Assembly (NCBI RefSeq): GCF_001281315.1
Contig: NZ_CP012479.1
Span: 1,674,001 to 1,738,000 of the forward strand
Direction of reading: 5' to 3'
DNA length: 64,000 nucleotides
From: Arthrobacter sp. ERGS1:01
GTDB lineage: Bacteria > Actinomycetota > Actinomycetes > Actinomycetales > Micrococcaceae
Shown here: in pieces, positions 11,275-20,818 of the stretch
Layout of the letters: each line of letters opens with the position of its first letter
Numbering within the stretch: the first letter of the stretch is position 1
The notes under the pieces: model-generated
What the model saw: only the letters and a program-made list of their open reading frames with translations
The model's database searches: none
Told to the model about the DNA's origin: nothing
Program-made: the position numbers and the translations under genes

Positions 11275-12035
11275 TTGAACCACTTGATTGCGGCCACTGA
11301 TCCGGCAACTGCCCAGGCCAGCAGGATGACAATTGCAAAAACATCGATCCGGCTCTCCAGGAGGGCCCCGCGCATCAGGGTGCCAAGGGCTCCGGACGGC
11401 AGCCAGTTCACGATCCCGGCCATGGTGTCGGAGAACTTCGACGCCGGCAGCACGATCCCGCCGAGTGCGGCGAATAGGATCCAGCCCAGGTTGGTGATGG
11501 CCAGCGTGGCCTCGGGTCGCACGGTGCCGGCGATCAGCAGGCCAAGAGCGGTGAACGTGGCAGCGCCGAGGATCAGCAGGGGGATGCCCAGGAGCACGCC
11601 GGCCACGGGGGGCCGCCAGCCAAGGAACGCCGCAACGGTGGAGATGATCACGACCTGGATGGCCAGCGCGGCCAGCACGGCGATGACCTTGCCGGCAATC
11701 AGCCCGGCCTTGCCCAATGGCGTCGTGGCCAGGAAGCGCAGCACACCGTAACGGCGGTCAAAGCCCGTGGCGATGCCCTGGCCGGTGAAGGCCGTCGAGA
11801 GCGCGCACAGCGCCAGGATGCCGGGGGTGGCGACGTCGATCCTAGAGTGCCCCAGTCCGTCGAGGATGGGAGTGACGGCAAGGGCGATCAGCCCCAACAG
11901 CGGCATCACGATCATCAAGACCAGCTGCTCGCCGTTGCGCAGCATGGTGCCGGCCTCGTACCTGCCCTGGTTCAGGACGCGCCGGGTGAGCGACGCCGGC
12001 CGCCCGGCCGGGGCGTCGTGGAAGAGCGTGCTCAT
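11265..12035 (-). CDS. ABC transporter permease (ABC-2 type)
   Basis: Membrane part of an ABC exporter, 256 residues, about six hydrophobic segments, with an N-terminal cytoplasmic stretch (LTRRVLNQGRYEAGTMLRNGEQ) typical of ABC-2 permeases. Its ATG overlaps the stop of the ATPase gene (ATGA), so the pair is translationally coupled. In several actinobacteria an exporter of this kind sits between the suf and ctaA genes; the substrate is unknown and nothing in the sequence identifies it. Confidence 0.85.
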   Translation of the reverse strand: MSTLFHDAPAGRPASLTRRVLNQGRYEAGTMLRNGEQLVLMIVMPLLGLIALAVTPILDGLGHSRIDVATPGILALCALSTAFTGQGIATGFDRRYGVLRFLATTPLGKAGLIAGKVIAVLAALAIQVVIISTVAAFLGWRPPVAGVLLGIPLLILGAATFTALGLLIAGTVRPEATLAITNLGWILFAALGGIVLPASKFSDTMAGIVNWLPSGALGTLMRGALLESRIDVFAIVILLAWAVAGSVAAIKWFKWN

Positions 12036-13009
12036 GAGTTCTCCGTTTCCAGGGCTGCGGACGCGCCTTGGGACACGGCCAGGAACACATCCTCGAGTGA
12101 CTGGGACGCCAGGTGGACCGACGTCGGCATGACCGAGCGTTCGGCACACCAGTTGCCAAAGCGGGCAAGGTCGGCCGGTTCCAGCGAGCCGGCCAGGCGG
12201 TAGCTGCCGGGCCGCGTTTCGTCACAGGCCAGGCCCTCGCGGCGCAGCGACGCCGTATCCAGGTCCGGCGCCGCCTCGAAGGTCATGACGCGCTGGGTTT
12301 GGGCGGCGGTGGACTGGCTCAGCAGCTGCGGAACCGTGCCCTCCGTGACGGATTCGCCGTGATTGACGATGTAGACGTAGTCGGCCAGGCGTTGGGCGTC
12401 GTCGAGTAGATGGGTGGTGAGCACAATGGCCTTACCGGCGTCGCGCAGTTCACGGATCAGCTCGAACACCATCAAGCGGGACTGCGGATCCAGGCCGGCA
12501 CTGGGCTCGTCAAGGAACACGACGTCGGGGTTGCCCAACAGGCTGGCAGCCAGCGCAACGCGCTGCTTTTGGCCGCCCGAAAGCCGGCGGATGGTGGTGG
12601 CGGAAAACTCGCCAATGCCCAGCCGATCGACCAGCGCGTCCACGTCCAGCGGATTCTCGTAGAGGCCGGCCAGGTGGCGCAACAGGGCCACCGGGCGGGC
12701 CGACGGCGGCAGGCCGCCGTCCTGCAGCATGACGCCAACCCTGGCCCGGAGCGCCGCATCGGCGGTTTCGGGGTCCTGGCCCAGGAGTGAAATGGTGCCG
12801 CCCGTGCGCTTCTGCAGACCTTGGGCGCACTCGATGGTGGTCGTTTTACCGGCTCCATTGGCACCCAACAGGGCCGTTACGGCACCAAAGTGGGCTTGGA
12901 GACTAATATTGGAAATGACCCTTTTCATGCGGCCGTCAAGTGCCGGGACGGGGCCGACATCCTTGATGAGCCCAACAATGTCCAGGGCGGGGGAGGGAGA
13001 CTGTGTCAC
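12032..13009 (-). CDS. ABC transporter ATP-binding protein
   Basis: ATPase of the exporter, 325 residues. Walker A is GANGAGKTTT near residue 49, the signature is LSGGQKQR near residue 143, and Walker B is VVFLDEPSAGLDP just after, followed by the switch histidine in TTHLLDDAQ. A C-terminal region of about 90 residues beyond the ATPase core is usual for ABC-2 drug/lipid exporters. The start is GTG at 13009; there is no Shine-Dalgarno, but TAGAAT lies exactly six bases upstream, suggesting a leaderless message. It is divergent from sufR. Confidence 0.88.
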   Translation of the reverse strand: MTQSPSPALDIVGLIKDVGPVPALDGRMKRVISNISLQAHFGAVTALLGANGAGKTTTIECAQGLQKRTGGTISLLGQDPETADAALRARVGVMLQDGGLPPSARPVALLRHLAGLYENPLDVDALVDRLGIGEFSATTIRRLSGGQKQRVALAASLLGNPDVVFLDEPSAGLDPQSRLMVFELIRELRDAGKAIVLTTHLLDDAQRLADYVYIVNHGESVTEGTVPQLLSQSTAAQTQRVMTFEAAPDLDTASLRREGLACDETRPGSYRLAGSLEPADLARFGNWCAERSVMPTSVHLASQSLEDVFLAVSQGASAALETENS

Positions 13010-13021
13010 GGCCCTATTCTA
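13010..13021 (-). promoter_or_regulatory. Putative -10 box for leaderless ABC exporter operon
   Basis: TAGAAT at 13021-13016 is followed by AGGGCC and then the GTG start of the ATPase gene, with the six-base spacing seen at several other genes of this window. Confidence 0.45.
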
Positions 13022-13170
13022 CGCGACGTAGTATGTGTCCGCGGCGCTCACCGTCCCGCATGCCCGTGACGGGTGCGTGGGTAGGCTCACCTTAGTGGAT
13101 TGTCACACCGAATTACGACATACTTGTGTTGTTTATTAATGAACGATGAATTTCAGGTAGCGGAGGTGTC

Positions 13171-13944
13171 ATGAGCACGCAAGTGGATCCGGGGCAGATG
13201 CATGGCGTCGACCCGGACGAGCGCACCCGCGACCGCGTCCTGACGGCCGTCCTGGAACACGGCCCCATCAGCGCAGCGCAGATGGGCACCATGCTCCGGC
13301 TGACCCCGGCCGCCGTCCGCCGGCACCTTGACACCCTGTCCCGCCAGGGCGTGATCGAGGTCAAACTGATCAGCAACGCCAAGAGCGGGGCCGGACGCCC
13401 GGCCCGCCGCTACGTTGTCTCCAAGCAGGGCCAAAGTGAAATCGGCGACGACTACCTTGAGATTGCCCGGCTTGCCCTGTCCGAGATTGCCGATGTCAGG
13501 GGAGCGCGCGGTGTGGCGGAGTTCGCCGAACGCCGCTTTGCGAAGATGGAGGCCAAGTACCGGCCCGCGGTTGACGCGGCCGGCTCCGACGTCGCCGCAC
13601 GGTCCAAAGCCCTCGCAACCGCACTGAATGCCGACAGGTTCGTGGCGACGTCGAACTCCCTGAACCCTGACTCGGCCATGGCTGCCGAGCAACTGTGCCA
13701 GGGCCACTGCCCCATCCAGGAACTTGCCACCACGTTCCCCGAATTTTGCGACGCCGAAACGGAAGTCTTCTCCAGGCTCCTCGGCGTCGACGTCCGGCGG
13801 CTCTCCACCCTTGCCAGTGGCGGACACGTCTGCACGACCCACGTACCAACGGGGCGGGCGGTGGTCCGCAAGCGCATCAGCGTGGGACCGGACTCCGCCC
13901 CCGCGTCAAAGAGTATTTCCAACCATCAGCAAGAAAGGCCGTGA
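13171..13944 (+). CDS. sufR: SufR-type iron-sulfur transcriptional repressor
   Basis: Regulator of the downstream SUF operon. The 257-residue protein has an N-terminal winged helix ([30 protein letters not shown], residues 31-60) and a C-terminal cluster-binding domain with four cysteines: Cys176 and Cys180 in CQGHC, Cys193 in EFC, Cys221 in HVC. In SufR of cyanobacteria and mycobacteria such cysteines hold a cluster that is needed for repression; loss of the cluster derepresses the operon. GGAGG precedes the ATG. The stop overlaps the start of sufB by one base. A role as autoregulator is inferred from family and position. Confidence 0.9.
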   Translation: MSTQVDPGQMHGVDPDERTRDRVLTAVLEHGPISAAQMGTMLRLTPAAVRRHLDTLSRQGVIEVKLISNAKSGAGRPARRYVVSKQGQSEIGDDYLEIARLALSEIADVRGARGVAEFAERRFAKMEAKYRPAVDAAGSDVAARSKALATALNADRFVATSNSLNPDSAMAAEQLCQGHCPIQELATTFPEFCDAETEVFSRLLGVDVRRLSTLASGGHVCTTHVPTGRAVVRKRISVGPDSAPASKSISNHQQERP

Positions 13945-15419
13945 TGACGGATCAACTAGCGCACGATGTACGCGCGGATGGTGCGGTGGAAGATGCCACC
14001 AACCACGACATCCTCGAAAGAAACCCGGAGCTGGAGGGCTTGGGCAACTACGCCTTCGGCTGGTCGGACAAGAACGCCGTCAGCGACAACGCCCGCCGCG
14101 GCCTGAGCGAAGAGGTCGTCCGCGACATCTCCGCCAAGAAGGGCGAGCCCCAGTGGATGCTGGACATGCGCCTGAAGGGCCTGAAGTACTTCGACCGCAA
14201 GCCCATGCCCACCTGGGGTGCAGACCTCTCCGGCATCGACTTCGACAACATCAAGTACTTCGTGCGCTCCACGGAGAAGCAGGCCGGCACCTGGGAAGAG
14301 CTTCCCGAGGACATCCGGAACACCTACGAGAAGCTGGGCATTCCGGAAGCCGAGCGCAACCGCCTGGTCGGCGGCGTCACGGCCCAGTACGAGTCCGAGG
14401 TTGTCTACCACCAGATCCGTGAGGACCTGGAAGCCCAGGGCGTCATCTTCACCGACACCGACACCGCGCTGCGCGAACACCCGGAAATCTTCCAGGAGTA
14501 CTTCGGCACCATGATCCCGGTGGGCGATAACAAGTTCGCCTCGCTGAATACGGCCGTCTGGTCCGGTGGCTCCTTCGTCTACGTCCCGCCGGGCGTCCAC
14601 GTGGAGATCCCGCTGCAGGCCTACTTCCGCATCAACACGGAAAACATGGGCCAGTTCGAGCGCACGCTCATCATCGCCGACGAGGGCAGCTACGTCCACT
14701 ACATCGAAGGCTGCACGGCCCCGATCTACACCTCGGACTCCCTGCACTCGGCCGTCGTCGAGATCGTGGTCAAGAAGAACGCCCGCGTTCGCTACACCAC
14801 CATCCAGAACTGGTCCAACAACGTGTACAACCTGGTCACCAAGCGTGCCATTGCGCACGAAGGCGCCACCATGGAATGGGTCGACGGCAACATCGGTTCC
14901 AAGGTCACCATGAAGTACCCGGCCGTCTACCTGGTGGGCGAGCACGCCAAGGGCGAGACCCTGTCGGTTGCTTTTGCCGGCGAGGGCCAGCACCAGGACA
15001 CCGGTTCCAAGATGGTCCACATTGCGCCGAACACGCAGTCCTCCATCATCTCCAAGTCCGTGGCCCGTGGCGGCGGCCGTGCCGCTTACCGCGGCCTGGT
15101 CCAGATCCGCGAAGGCGCCACGCACTCGGCCAACACCGTGCGCTGCGACGCCCTGCTGGTGGACAACATCTCCCGCTCGGACACGTACCCGTACGTGGAC
15201 GTTCGTGAAGACGATGTCTCCATGGGCCACGAGGCCACCGTGTCCAAGGTGAGCGAGGAGCAGCTGTTCTACCTGCAGTCCCGCGGCATGCCTGAGGACG
15301 AGGCCATGGCCATGATCGTGCGCGGCTTCATCGAGCCGATCGCGAAGGAACTGCCCATGGAATACGCGCTGGAACTGAACCGCCTGATCGAACTGCAGAT
15401 GGAAGGGGCCGTCGGCTAA
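13944..15419 (+). CDS. sufB: Fe-S cluster assembly scaffold SufB
   Basis: Core of the SufBC2D scaffold on which Fe-S clusters are built in the cytoplasm. The protein is 491 residues from the ATG that overlaps the sufR stop. It has the beta-helix core with [14 protein letters not shown] and the C-terminal [14 protein letters not shown] and LFYLQSRGM segments characteristic of SufB. There is no intein, unlike many mycobacterial SufB proteins, as judged from length and the uninterrupted core. sufD follows with no gap. Confidence 0.96.
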   Translation: MTDQLAHDVRADGAVEDATNHDILERNPELEGLGNYAFGWSDKNAVSDNARRGLSEEVVRDISAKKGEPQWMLDMRLKGLKYFDRKPMPTWGADLSGIDFDNIKYFVRSTEKQAGTWEELPEDIRNTYEKLGIPEAERNRLVGGVTAQYESEVVYHQIREDLEAQGVIFTDTDTALREHPEIFQEYFGTMIPVGDNKFASLNTAVWSGGSFVYVPPGVHVEIPLQAYFRINTENMGQFERTLIIADEGSYVHYIEGCTAPIYTSDSLHSAVVEIVVKKNARVRYTTIQNWSNNVYNLVTKRAIAHEGATMEWVDGNIGSKVTMKYPAVYLVGEHAKGETLSVAFAGEGQHQDTGSKMVHIAPNTQSSIISKSVARGGGRAAYRGLVQIREGATHSANTVRCDALLVDNISRSDTYPYVDVREDDVSMGHEATVSKVSEEQLFYLQSRGMPEDEAMAMIVRGFIEPIAKELPMEYALELNRLIELQMEGAVG

Positions 15420-16736
15420 ATGACCGAGCTCAAGCAAGAACAAGCAACAGAAGAAAAAGTTTGGTCACAGGGATTCATCAAGGGCATGACGGAGGAGGGC
15501 GAGCAGCTTTCCGAAATCAACCCGGAGACCGGCCCGCTCGGCGGCAGCGCCGCCCAGGCCCACAGCCACGGCGGCGACAGCCACGGTGGGGGCGTCGGCA
15601 TCCCGGACAGCTCCCGCGCCGGCCGGCTGACCTCCTACAAGCTGGCCGACTTCCCGCTCATCACGGGCCGTGAAGAGGACTGGCGCTTCACCCCGCTCAA
15701 GCGCCTGCGCGGCCTTGACCGCGTGGGTGTCAAGGGCCAGGAGCTCAACGGCGCCGCCCCGACGGTCGAGGTTTCCAAGCCCGACGCCGTCACGGTGGAG
15801 ACCGTGGGTCGCGACGATGCCCGCATCGGCACCGGCGGCATCCCCGAGGACCGCGTTGCGGCAGCCGCGTGGGAGAACTTCACCGAGGCCACCGTTGTCA
15901 CCTTGCCGGCCGAGTTTGCCGGCACGGACGACGACGTCACCACGCTGACGCTGACCGGCACGGGGGACACCCCGGCCGCCTCGCACATCGTGGTGCACGC
16001 GAAGAAGTTCGCCACCGGCGTCGTGGTCCTTGACCACCGCGGCAGCGCAGTGCTCAGCGAAAACGTCGAGATCGTCCTCGAGGACGGTGCCAACCTGACC
16101 GTCGTCAGCATCCAGGACTGGAACGACGACGCCGTGCACGCCAGTGCCCAGCACATCTCGGTGGGCCGCGACGCCCACGTCAAGCACGTCGTCGTCAACC
16201 TTGGCGGCAACCTGCTGCGCACCACGCCGTCGGCCCGCTACACCGGCACCGGTGGCGACGTGGAAATGTACGGCCTGTACTTTGCCGACGCCGGCCAGCA
16301 CCTGGAGCAGCGCCTGTTCGTTGACCACTCCACGAAGAACTGCAAGTCCCGCGTCACCTACAAGGGCGCGTTGCAGGGCGACGGCGCACACGCCGTGTGG
16401 ATTGGCGACGTGCTGATCCGCAAGCAGGCCGAAGGCACCGACACCTACGAGATGAACCGCAACCTGATCCTGACCCAGGGGGCCCGCGCCGATTCGGTGC
16501 CGAACCTGGAGATCGAAACGGGCATGATCGAGGGCGCCGGGCACGCAAGTGCAACGGGCCGCTTCGATGACGAGCAGCTGTTCTACCTGCAGTCGCGCGG
16601 CATCCAGGAAGACGTGGCCCGCCGTTTGGTGGTGCGCGGCTTCCTCAACGAGGTCATCCAGCACATCAAGGTTCCCGCCCTGGAAGAGCGCTTGCGCGAC
16701 GCCGTGGAACGTGAGCTGGCAGCAGGGGCACTGTAG
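15420..16736 (+). CDS. sufD: Fe-S cluster assembly protein SufD
   Basis: Partner of SufB in the SufBC2D complex. The 438-residue protein shares the C-terminal beta-helix and [14 protein letters not shown] with SufB. Its ATG abuts the sufB stop. An unusual His/Gly-rich stretch (AHSHGGDSHGGG, residues 47-58) precedes the conserved start of the domain (EEDWRFTPLKRLRGL); it could bind metal, but this is speculation. The stop overlaps the start of the Rieske gene by one base. Confidence 0.94.
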   Translation: MTELKQEQATEEKVWSQGFIKGMTEEGEQLSEINPETGPLGGSAAQAHSHGGDSHGGGVGIPDSSRAGRLTSYKLADFPLITGREEDWRFTPLKRLRGLDRVGVKGQELNGAAPTVEVSKPDAVTVETVGRDDARIGTGGIPEDRVAAAAWENFTEATVVTLPAEFAGTDDDVTTLTLTGTGDTPAASHIVVHAKKFATGVVVLDHRGSAVLSENVEIVLEDGANLTVVSIQDWNDDAVHASAQHISVGRDAHVKHVVVNLGGNLLRTTPSARYTGTGGDVEMYGLYFADAGQHLEQRLFVDHSTKNCKSRVTYKGALQGDGAHAVWIGDVLIRKQAEGTDTYEMNRNLILTQGARADSVPNLEIETGMIEGAGHASATGRFDDEQLFYLQSRGIQEDVARRLVVRGFLNEVIQHIKVPALEERLRDAVERELAAGAL

Positions 16737-17092
16737 TGGCCGAAACCTCCGCGCCCGCCGGCGTCGTGGTCTGCCAGGACGGCGACGTCGAGGTGAAGTC
16801 GGCCCTCCTGGTGGAGATCGACGACATCCCAGTTGCCATCGTCAGGGACTCCTACGGTGAGCTGCACGCCATCGGGGACACCTGCTCGCATGCGGAAATT
16901 TCGCTCAGCGAGGGCGACGTGGAGGACTGCACCATCGAATGCTGGGCACACGGCAGCTCGTTCGATTTAAAAACGGGCGAACCGCTGACGTTGCCGGCGT
17001 TCGAACCGGTGCCCGTCTTTGCCCTGGCCGTTCACGGCAGCGACGTCTACGTTGACGTCACCAACATTCTTAACGGCGTCAGCCCGCAGTAG
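16736..17092 (+). CDS. Rieske [2Fe-2S] ferredoxin
   Basis: Small soluble Rieske-type ferredoxin of 118 residues, starting at GTG overlapping the sufD stop. The cluster motif is intact: CSH near residue 45 and CWAH near residue 63, giving two Cys and two His ligands. It belongs to the non-heme-iron oxygenase ferredoxin group (NirD/BphF-like). In actinobacteria it is regularly embedded between sufD and sufC. It may donate electrons for cluster assembly, or be matured by the system; neither is shown by the sequence. Confidence 0.9.
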   Translation: MAETSAPAGVVVCQDGDVEVKSALLVEIDDIPVAIVRDSYGELHAIGDTCSHAEISLSEGDVEDCTIECWAHGSSFDLKTGEPLTLPAFEPVPVFALAVHGSDVYVDVTNILNGVSPQ

Positions 17093-17128
17093 CGGCGCAC
17101 GCACACATATTTTAGGAGAAAATAGAGT

Positions 17129-17896
17129 ATGTCTACTCTGGAAATCAAGGACCTGCACGTCAGCATTGAGACCGAGCAGGGCGTCAAGCCGATCCTCAAG
17201 GGTGTCAGCCTGACCATCAACACCGGTGAGACCCACGCCATCATGGGCCCCAACGGTTCCGGCAAGTCCACCCTGGCCTCCACGATCGCCGGCCACCCGC
17301 GCTACACCGTGGACAGCGGCTCCATCACCCTCGACGGCGAAGACGTCCTGGCGATGACCGTGGACCAGCGCGCCCGCGCCGGCCTGTTCCTGGCCATGCA
17401 GTACCCGGTTGAAATCCCCGGCGTCACCATGACCAACTTCCTGCGCACCGCCAAGACCGCGGTCGACGGCGAAGCCCCCAAGCTGCGCACCTGGACCAAG
17501 GACGTCAAGGCCGCCATGGCGCAGCTGCGCATCGAGCCCGAGTTCGCCGAGCGCAACGTCAACGAAGGTTTCTCCGGTGGCGAGAAGAAGCGCCACGAGA
17601 TCCTCCAGCTTGAGCTCCTGAAGCCGAAGTTCGCGATCCTCGACGAGACCGACTCCGGCCTCGACGTCGACGCACTGAAGGTTGTCTCCGAGGGCGTCAA
17701 CCGCGCCATCGACGCCGGTGGACTGGGCACCATGCTCATCACCCACTACACCCGCATCCTGCGCTACATCAAGCCCGACTTCGTGCACGTCTTCGTCGAT
17801 GGCAACATCGCCGAGCAGGGCGGCCCGGAACTGGCCGACCGCCTCGAAGCTGAAGGCTACGACCGCTACCAGGTTGCCGAAACGGCCACGGCCTAA
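17129..17896 (+). CDS. sufC: Fe-S cluster assembly ATPase SufC
   Basis: ABC-type ATPase that drives conformational change in the SufBD scaffold. The 255-residue protein has Walker A GPNGSGKST near residue 38, the SufC-specific signature FSGGEKKRHEI near residue 150, Walker B FAILDETDSGLDVDAL and the switch histidine in LITHYTRIL. The ATG has the ribosome binding site AGGAGAA. It lacks any membrane-domain partner, as expected for SufC. Confidence 0.96.
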   Translation: MSTLEIKDLHVSIETEQGVKPILKGVSLTINTGETHAIMGPNGSGKSTLASTIAGHPRYTVDSGSITLDGEDVLAMTVDQRARAGLFLAMQYPVEIPGVTMTNFLRTAKTAVDGEAPKLRTWTKDVKAAMAQLRIEPEFAERNVNEGFSGGEKKRHEILQLELLKPKFAILDETDSGLDVDALKVVSEGVNRAIDAGGLGTMLITHYTRILRYIKPDFVHVFVDGNIAEQGGPELADRLEAEGYDRYQVAETATA

Positions 17897-17950
17897 CCGC
17901 CGCTCCCCGTTCAACAACCTTACCGATCCATCGATCGCGAAGAAGGAACC

Positions 17951-18301
17951 ATGACTGACATCAGCGAATCAAACGCCGCCCCGGCGGGTGCGCAGACCGA
18001 CCTCGAGGACGTTGAAGAAGCCCTCCGGGACGTCATCGACCCCGAACTCGGCGTCAACGTCGTCGACCTGGGCCTGCTGTACGGCCTGCGCTACGGCGAG
18101 GACGGCGCCCTGCTGCTGGACATGACGCTGACCACAGCGGCCTGCCCGCTGCAGGACGTCATCGAGGAACAGGTTGAGAACTCCCTCGGGCCCATCGTGG
18201 ACGAGTGGCGGATCAACTGGGTGTGGATGCCGCCGTGGGGTCCCGAGCGGATCACCGACGACGGCCGCGACCAGATGCGGGCCCTCGGCTTCAACATCTA
18301 G
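17951..18301 (+). CDS. sufT: Metal-sulfur cluster assembly factor (SufT/MIP18, DUF59)
   Basis: A 116-residue single-domain DUF59 protein, with the family motif VIDPELGVNVVDLGLLYGL near residue 30 and the conserved cysteine in TTAACPL. SufT/MIP18 proteins help transfer Fe-S clusters to target enzymes. It is the last gene of the SUF operon, 54 bases after sufC, with AAGGAA upstream of the ATG. The gene called paaD-like in other genomes is related, but the suf context decides here. A 58-bp palindrome follows. Confidence 0.88.
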   Translation: MTDISESNAAPAGAQTDLEDVEEALRDVIDPELGVNVVDLGLLYGLRYGEDGALLLDMTLTTAACPLQDVIEEQVENSLGPIVDEWRINWVWMPPWGPERITDDGRDQMRALGFNI

Positions 18302-18347
18302 TCCCCACCGCCTCGGCCGCTTCGCAGCCGGGCCGTCCGCGGGCTGA

Positions 18348-18405
18348 AGGCCCGGGTCTCGACAGGCTCGACCACCGGTGGTCGAGCCTGTCGAGACCCG
18401 GGCCT
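18348..18405. repeat. 58-bp perfect palindrome, CTCGAC family, between convergent genes
   Basis: The sequence is a perfect palindrome with its centre between 18376 and 18377 (ACC/GGT), core GTCTCGACAGGCTCGACC and outer arms GGCCCGG. It shares its core with the repeat at 249-316. It lies between the convergent sufT and metallopeptidase genes, 23 bases from the latter's stop, and could work as a bidirectional terminator, although no U-tail is present. Confidence 0.85.
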
Positions 18406-18424
18406 CTTCGCGTGACCGGGCTCG

Positions 18425-19339
18425 CTAGACCTTGGGCACGGCGAAGGTGTCCCAGGCCTTGAGGTCCGCTTTCTGGTACCCCGTGTACATCCATTTTTGG
18501 CGTTGGGCGCTGGAGCCGTGGGTCCAGGACTCGGGGTTGGTGCGTCCCGTGGCGGCCTGCTGGATCCTGTCGTCGCCCACCGATGAGGCCGCGGAGAGCG
18601 CGTCGTTGAGGTCCTTTTGGGTCAACGGCGCCAGGAACGGTTGGGAACTGCCCGGAGCCGGTGTGGTGGACGCGTACCGCATCCAGATTCCGGCATAGCA
18701 ATCGGCCTGCAGTTCGGTGCGCACGGCGGCCGATTGGGCGCCGTTGGGGTCCCGCTGGGCATTGCCGATGGTGCCGATGAGGTTTTGCACGTGATGGCCG
18801 AACTCGTGGGCCACCACATATTCCTGGGCCAGCGGACCGCCCGAGGACCCGAACCGGGTCTCGAGCTCGTTGAAGAACGACGGGTCAAAATAGGCCTTGT
18901 TGTCCGCGGGGCAGTAGAACGGGCCCACGTCGGTACTTGCCGCCCCGCACGCGGTGTTTACCCGCGAGGAGAAGATCACGGTCCTGGGCTGGGTGTACTT
19001 GACCTTGTACCGGCTCAGGTAGCCGGGCCAAAAGCTGTTGAGCGAATTGGTGGTGCCCAGGATCCGGCAATCCAGCCGGTCGTTGGCGTCCTTGCCCGTC
19101 AGGCACGATCCCAGCGCCGAACCGGCCGTCTGTTCAATGGCCGGCGGCTGCCCGCCCGTGTCACCTACAAGGCCAGTGAGCAGTTCCGGGTTGATGCCCA
19201 GCAGTGCCCCGATGAGCACCACCAGTCCGCCGCCCAGGCCAAGGCCCACCTTGCCTCCGCGGCCCATCCCGCCGCCCGATCCGCCCCGCTGGTCCTCGGC
19301 TTGTGATGGATCAAGCCGCGCCCCCTCATTAAAAGTCAT
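18425..19339 (-). CDS. Neutral zinc metallopeptidase, YpfJ family
   Basis: Membrane-anchored putative metalloprotease of 304 residues. After a Gly-rich cytoplasmic N-terminus, one hydrophobic segment (VGLGLGGGLVVLIGALLG, near residue 35) anchors it, with the catalytic domain probably outside. The zinc site is HEFGHH near residue 180, and ELQADCYAG downstream gives the third ligand region. Start chosen at MTFNEGARLDPS, where a TACCCT box lies six bases upstream and no Shine-Dalgarno exists, so it is probably leaderless. Substrate unknown. Confidence 0.85.
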   Translation of the reverse strand: MTFNEGARLDPSQAEDQRGGSGGGMGRGGKVGLGLGGGLVVLIGALLGINPELLTGLVGDTGGQPPAIEQTAGSALGSCLTGKDANDRLDCRILGTTNSLNSFWPGYLSRYKVKYTQPRTVIFSSRVNTACGAASTDVGPFYCPADNKAYFDPSFFNELETRFGSSGGPLAQEYVVAHEFGHHVQNLIGTIGNAQRDPNGAQSAAVRTELQADCYAGIWMRYASTTPAPGSSQPFLAPLTQKDLNDALSAASSVGDDRIQQAATGRTNPESWTHGSSAQRQKWMYTGYQKADLKAWDTFAVPKV

Positions 19340-19351
19340 GGGATCAGGGTA
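19340..19351 (-). promoter_or_regulatory. Putative -10 box for leaderless metallopeptidase gene
   Basis: TACCCT (19351-19346) fits TANNNT and is followed by six bases and the ATG. A -35 is not evident. Confidence 0.4.
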
Positions 19352-19396
19352 GCGGCTCCGGGCCCGCCGCGGGACAGTTGGCCCGCTTCGTTTACG

Positions 19397-20818
19397 ATGA
19401 AGGCAATGCCTTTCATCAACCAGCTCCAGCATTGGGCCCGGACCAGGCCCCAGCACCCGGCCGTCATCGTCGGAGCCGATTCACTCAGCTTTGAACAGCT
19501 CAGCCAGGCCGCCGCAGCGCTTCATCGCCATGAAGGCGCCGACGGTGTCCACGTCATCGACACTCCCACGAGCACCTCGCTGGCGGTGGAGTTCTGCGCG
19601 GCCGTGGCCGGCACGGGTGTCGCAGCCGTGGTTGACGCCTCCTGGCCGGACACCCTCAAGGCCGGTCTCGAGGCAAAGGTGGGCGATTGGGCCCGCGACC
19701 GCGAGATACCTCCTGCGCCGGAGCCGGGTTTCACCGACGGCCCGCCGGACACCACGTTCATGCTGGGTCTGTCCTCTGGCACCAGCGGCCTGCCGAAGGC
19801 ATTCACCCGTTCCCGCGAGTCCTGGCGGGAATCTTTCGTGCGCAGCATCGCCTACTTCGGCGTAGGCCCCGATGACGTAACGCTGGCTCCCGGGCCCTTG
19901 GCCGCCAGCATGAACCTTTACGCCCTCGGAGAATCGCTGTTTGCCGGGGGCACCTTCGTGGCCCTGCCCTCCTTCAGCCCGGACGCCGCCATTGGCGCCA
20001 TCAAGAACGACGGCGTGACCCGGCTGGTCCTGGTACCCGCGGTCCTGGGGTTGCTGGCACAGCGTGGGCTCGACACGGACCAAGGACCCGGCGCTGTACG
20101 GGCAATCGTCTGCGCGGGCGCCGCCCTGCCGCCCGCGATTGCCGCGCTGGCCCGCCGCTGGGCGCCCGAGGCAACCATCCAGCAGTATTACGGTGCGTCC
20201 GAGCTGGGCTTCGTGGCGGCGTCGGCAGCGCCTCTTCCCGACAACGGCACCGCGGTCGGGGCGGCGTTTCCCGGCGTCGAACTGGCCATCCTGGATGCGG
20301 ACGGGGAGCCAACCATCCAGGGAGAGCCAGGCAGCATTTGTGTGCGAAGCTCGCTGGTCAGCGACGGCTATGCGTGGGGCGACGACGGGCTGGCCTTCAC
20401 GGCCCTCGACGGCGACTGGCATACGGTCCACGACCAGGGCTTCCTGGACGGTGACGGGATCCTGAACGTGCTGGGCCGGGCGTCCGACATGATCGTGACC
20501 TCGGGCGCGAACGTGTACCCGCAGCTGGTGGAGCGCGCACTGGAGAGCTCGGAAGATGCCGGAACCGTGGTGGTGACCGGTGTCGCGGACCCCCTGCGCG
20601 GGCAGCGCGTGGTGGCCGGAATCCTGGCAGGGCAGATGCCCATTGAGCAGTTCCTGACTGATTGCCGCGCCCGGGCCAAGCAGTTGCCCGCCGCAGCCCG
20701 GCCCACCCAATATTTCGCCTTGTCCGCGGCCCCCGTGACCGGCGGCGGCAAGCTCAGCCGGGCGCAACTTCGGGACTGGATCATGGAAGGGGACGCTCGT
20801 GCCCAACGCCTCGCCTGA
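19397..20818 (+). CDS. AMP-dependent acyl-CoA synthetase/ligase
   Basis: Acyl-adenylate-forming enzyme of 473 residues, short for a fatty-acid CoA ligase. The phosphate-binding motif is LSSGTSGLPKA near residue 130, and QYYGASELGF near residue 263 is the A5-type motif. Adenylate contact DGDW, hinge GRASDMIVTSG and C-terminal GGKLSR are all present with the catalytic lysine. The thiolase starts within its 3' end, so both are one operon. The size and pairing resemble vraA-vraB of staphylococci; the substrate is unknown. ATG 19397 is used; ATG 19406 is equally possible, and neither has a good ribosome binding site. Confidence 0.82.
   Translation: MKAMPFINQLQHWARTRPQHPAVIVGADSLSFEQLSQAAAALHRHEGADGVHVIDTPTSTSLAVEFCAAVAGTGVAAVVDASWPDTLKAGLEAKVGDWARDREIPPAPEPGFTDGPPDTTFMLGLSSGTSGLPKAFTRSRESWRESFVRSIAYFGVGPDDVTLAPGPLAASMNLYALGESLFAGGTFVALPSFSPDAAIGAIKNDGVTRLVLVPAVLGLLAQRGLDTDQGPGAVRAIVCAGAALPPAIAALARRWAPEATIQQYYGASELGFVAASAAPLPDNGTAVGAAFPGVELAILDADGEPTIQGEPGSICVRSSLVSDGYAWGDDGLAFTALDGDWHTVHDQGFLDGDGILNVLGRASDMIVTSGANVYPQLVERALESSEDAGTVVVTGVADPLRGQRVVAGILAGQMPIEQFLTDCRARAKQLPAAARPTQYFALSAAPVTGGGKLSRAQLRDWIMEGDARAQRLA

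Noticed and set aside
13100..13140. SufR operator before sufR
   Set aside because: Only short, imperfect dyads such as ACA-TACTTG-TGT (13118-13129) are visible; this is too weak to call, although an operator is expected here.
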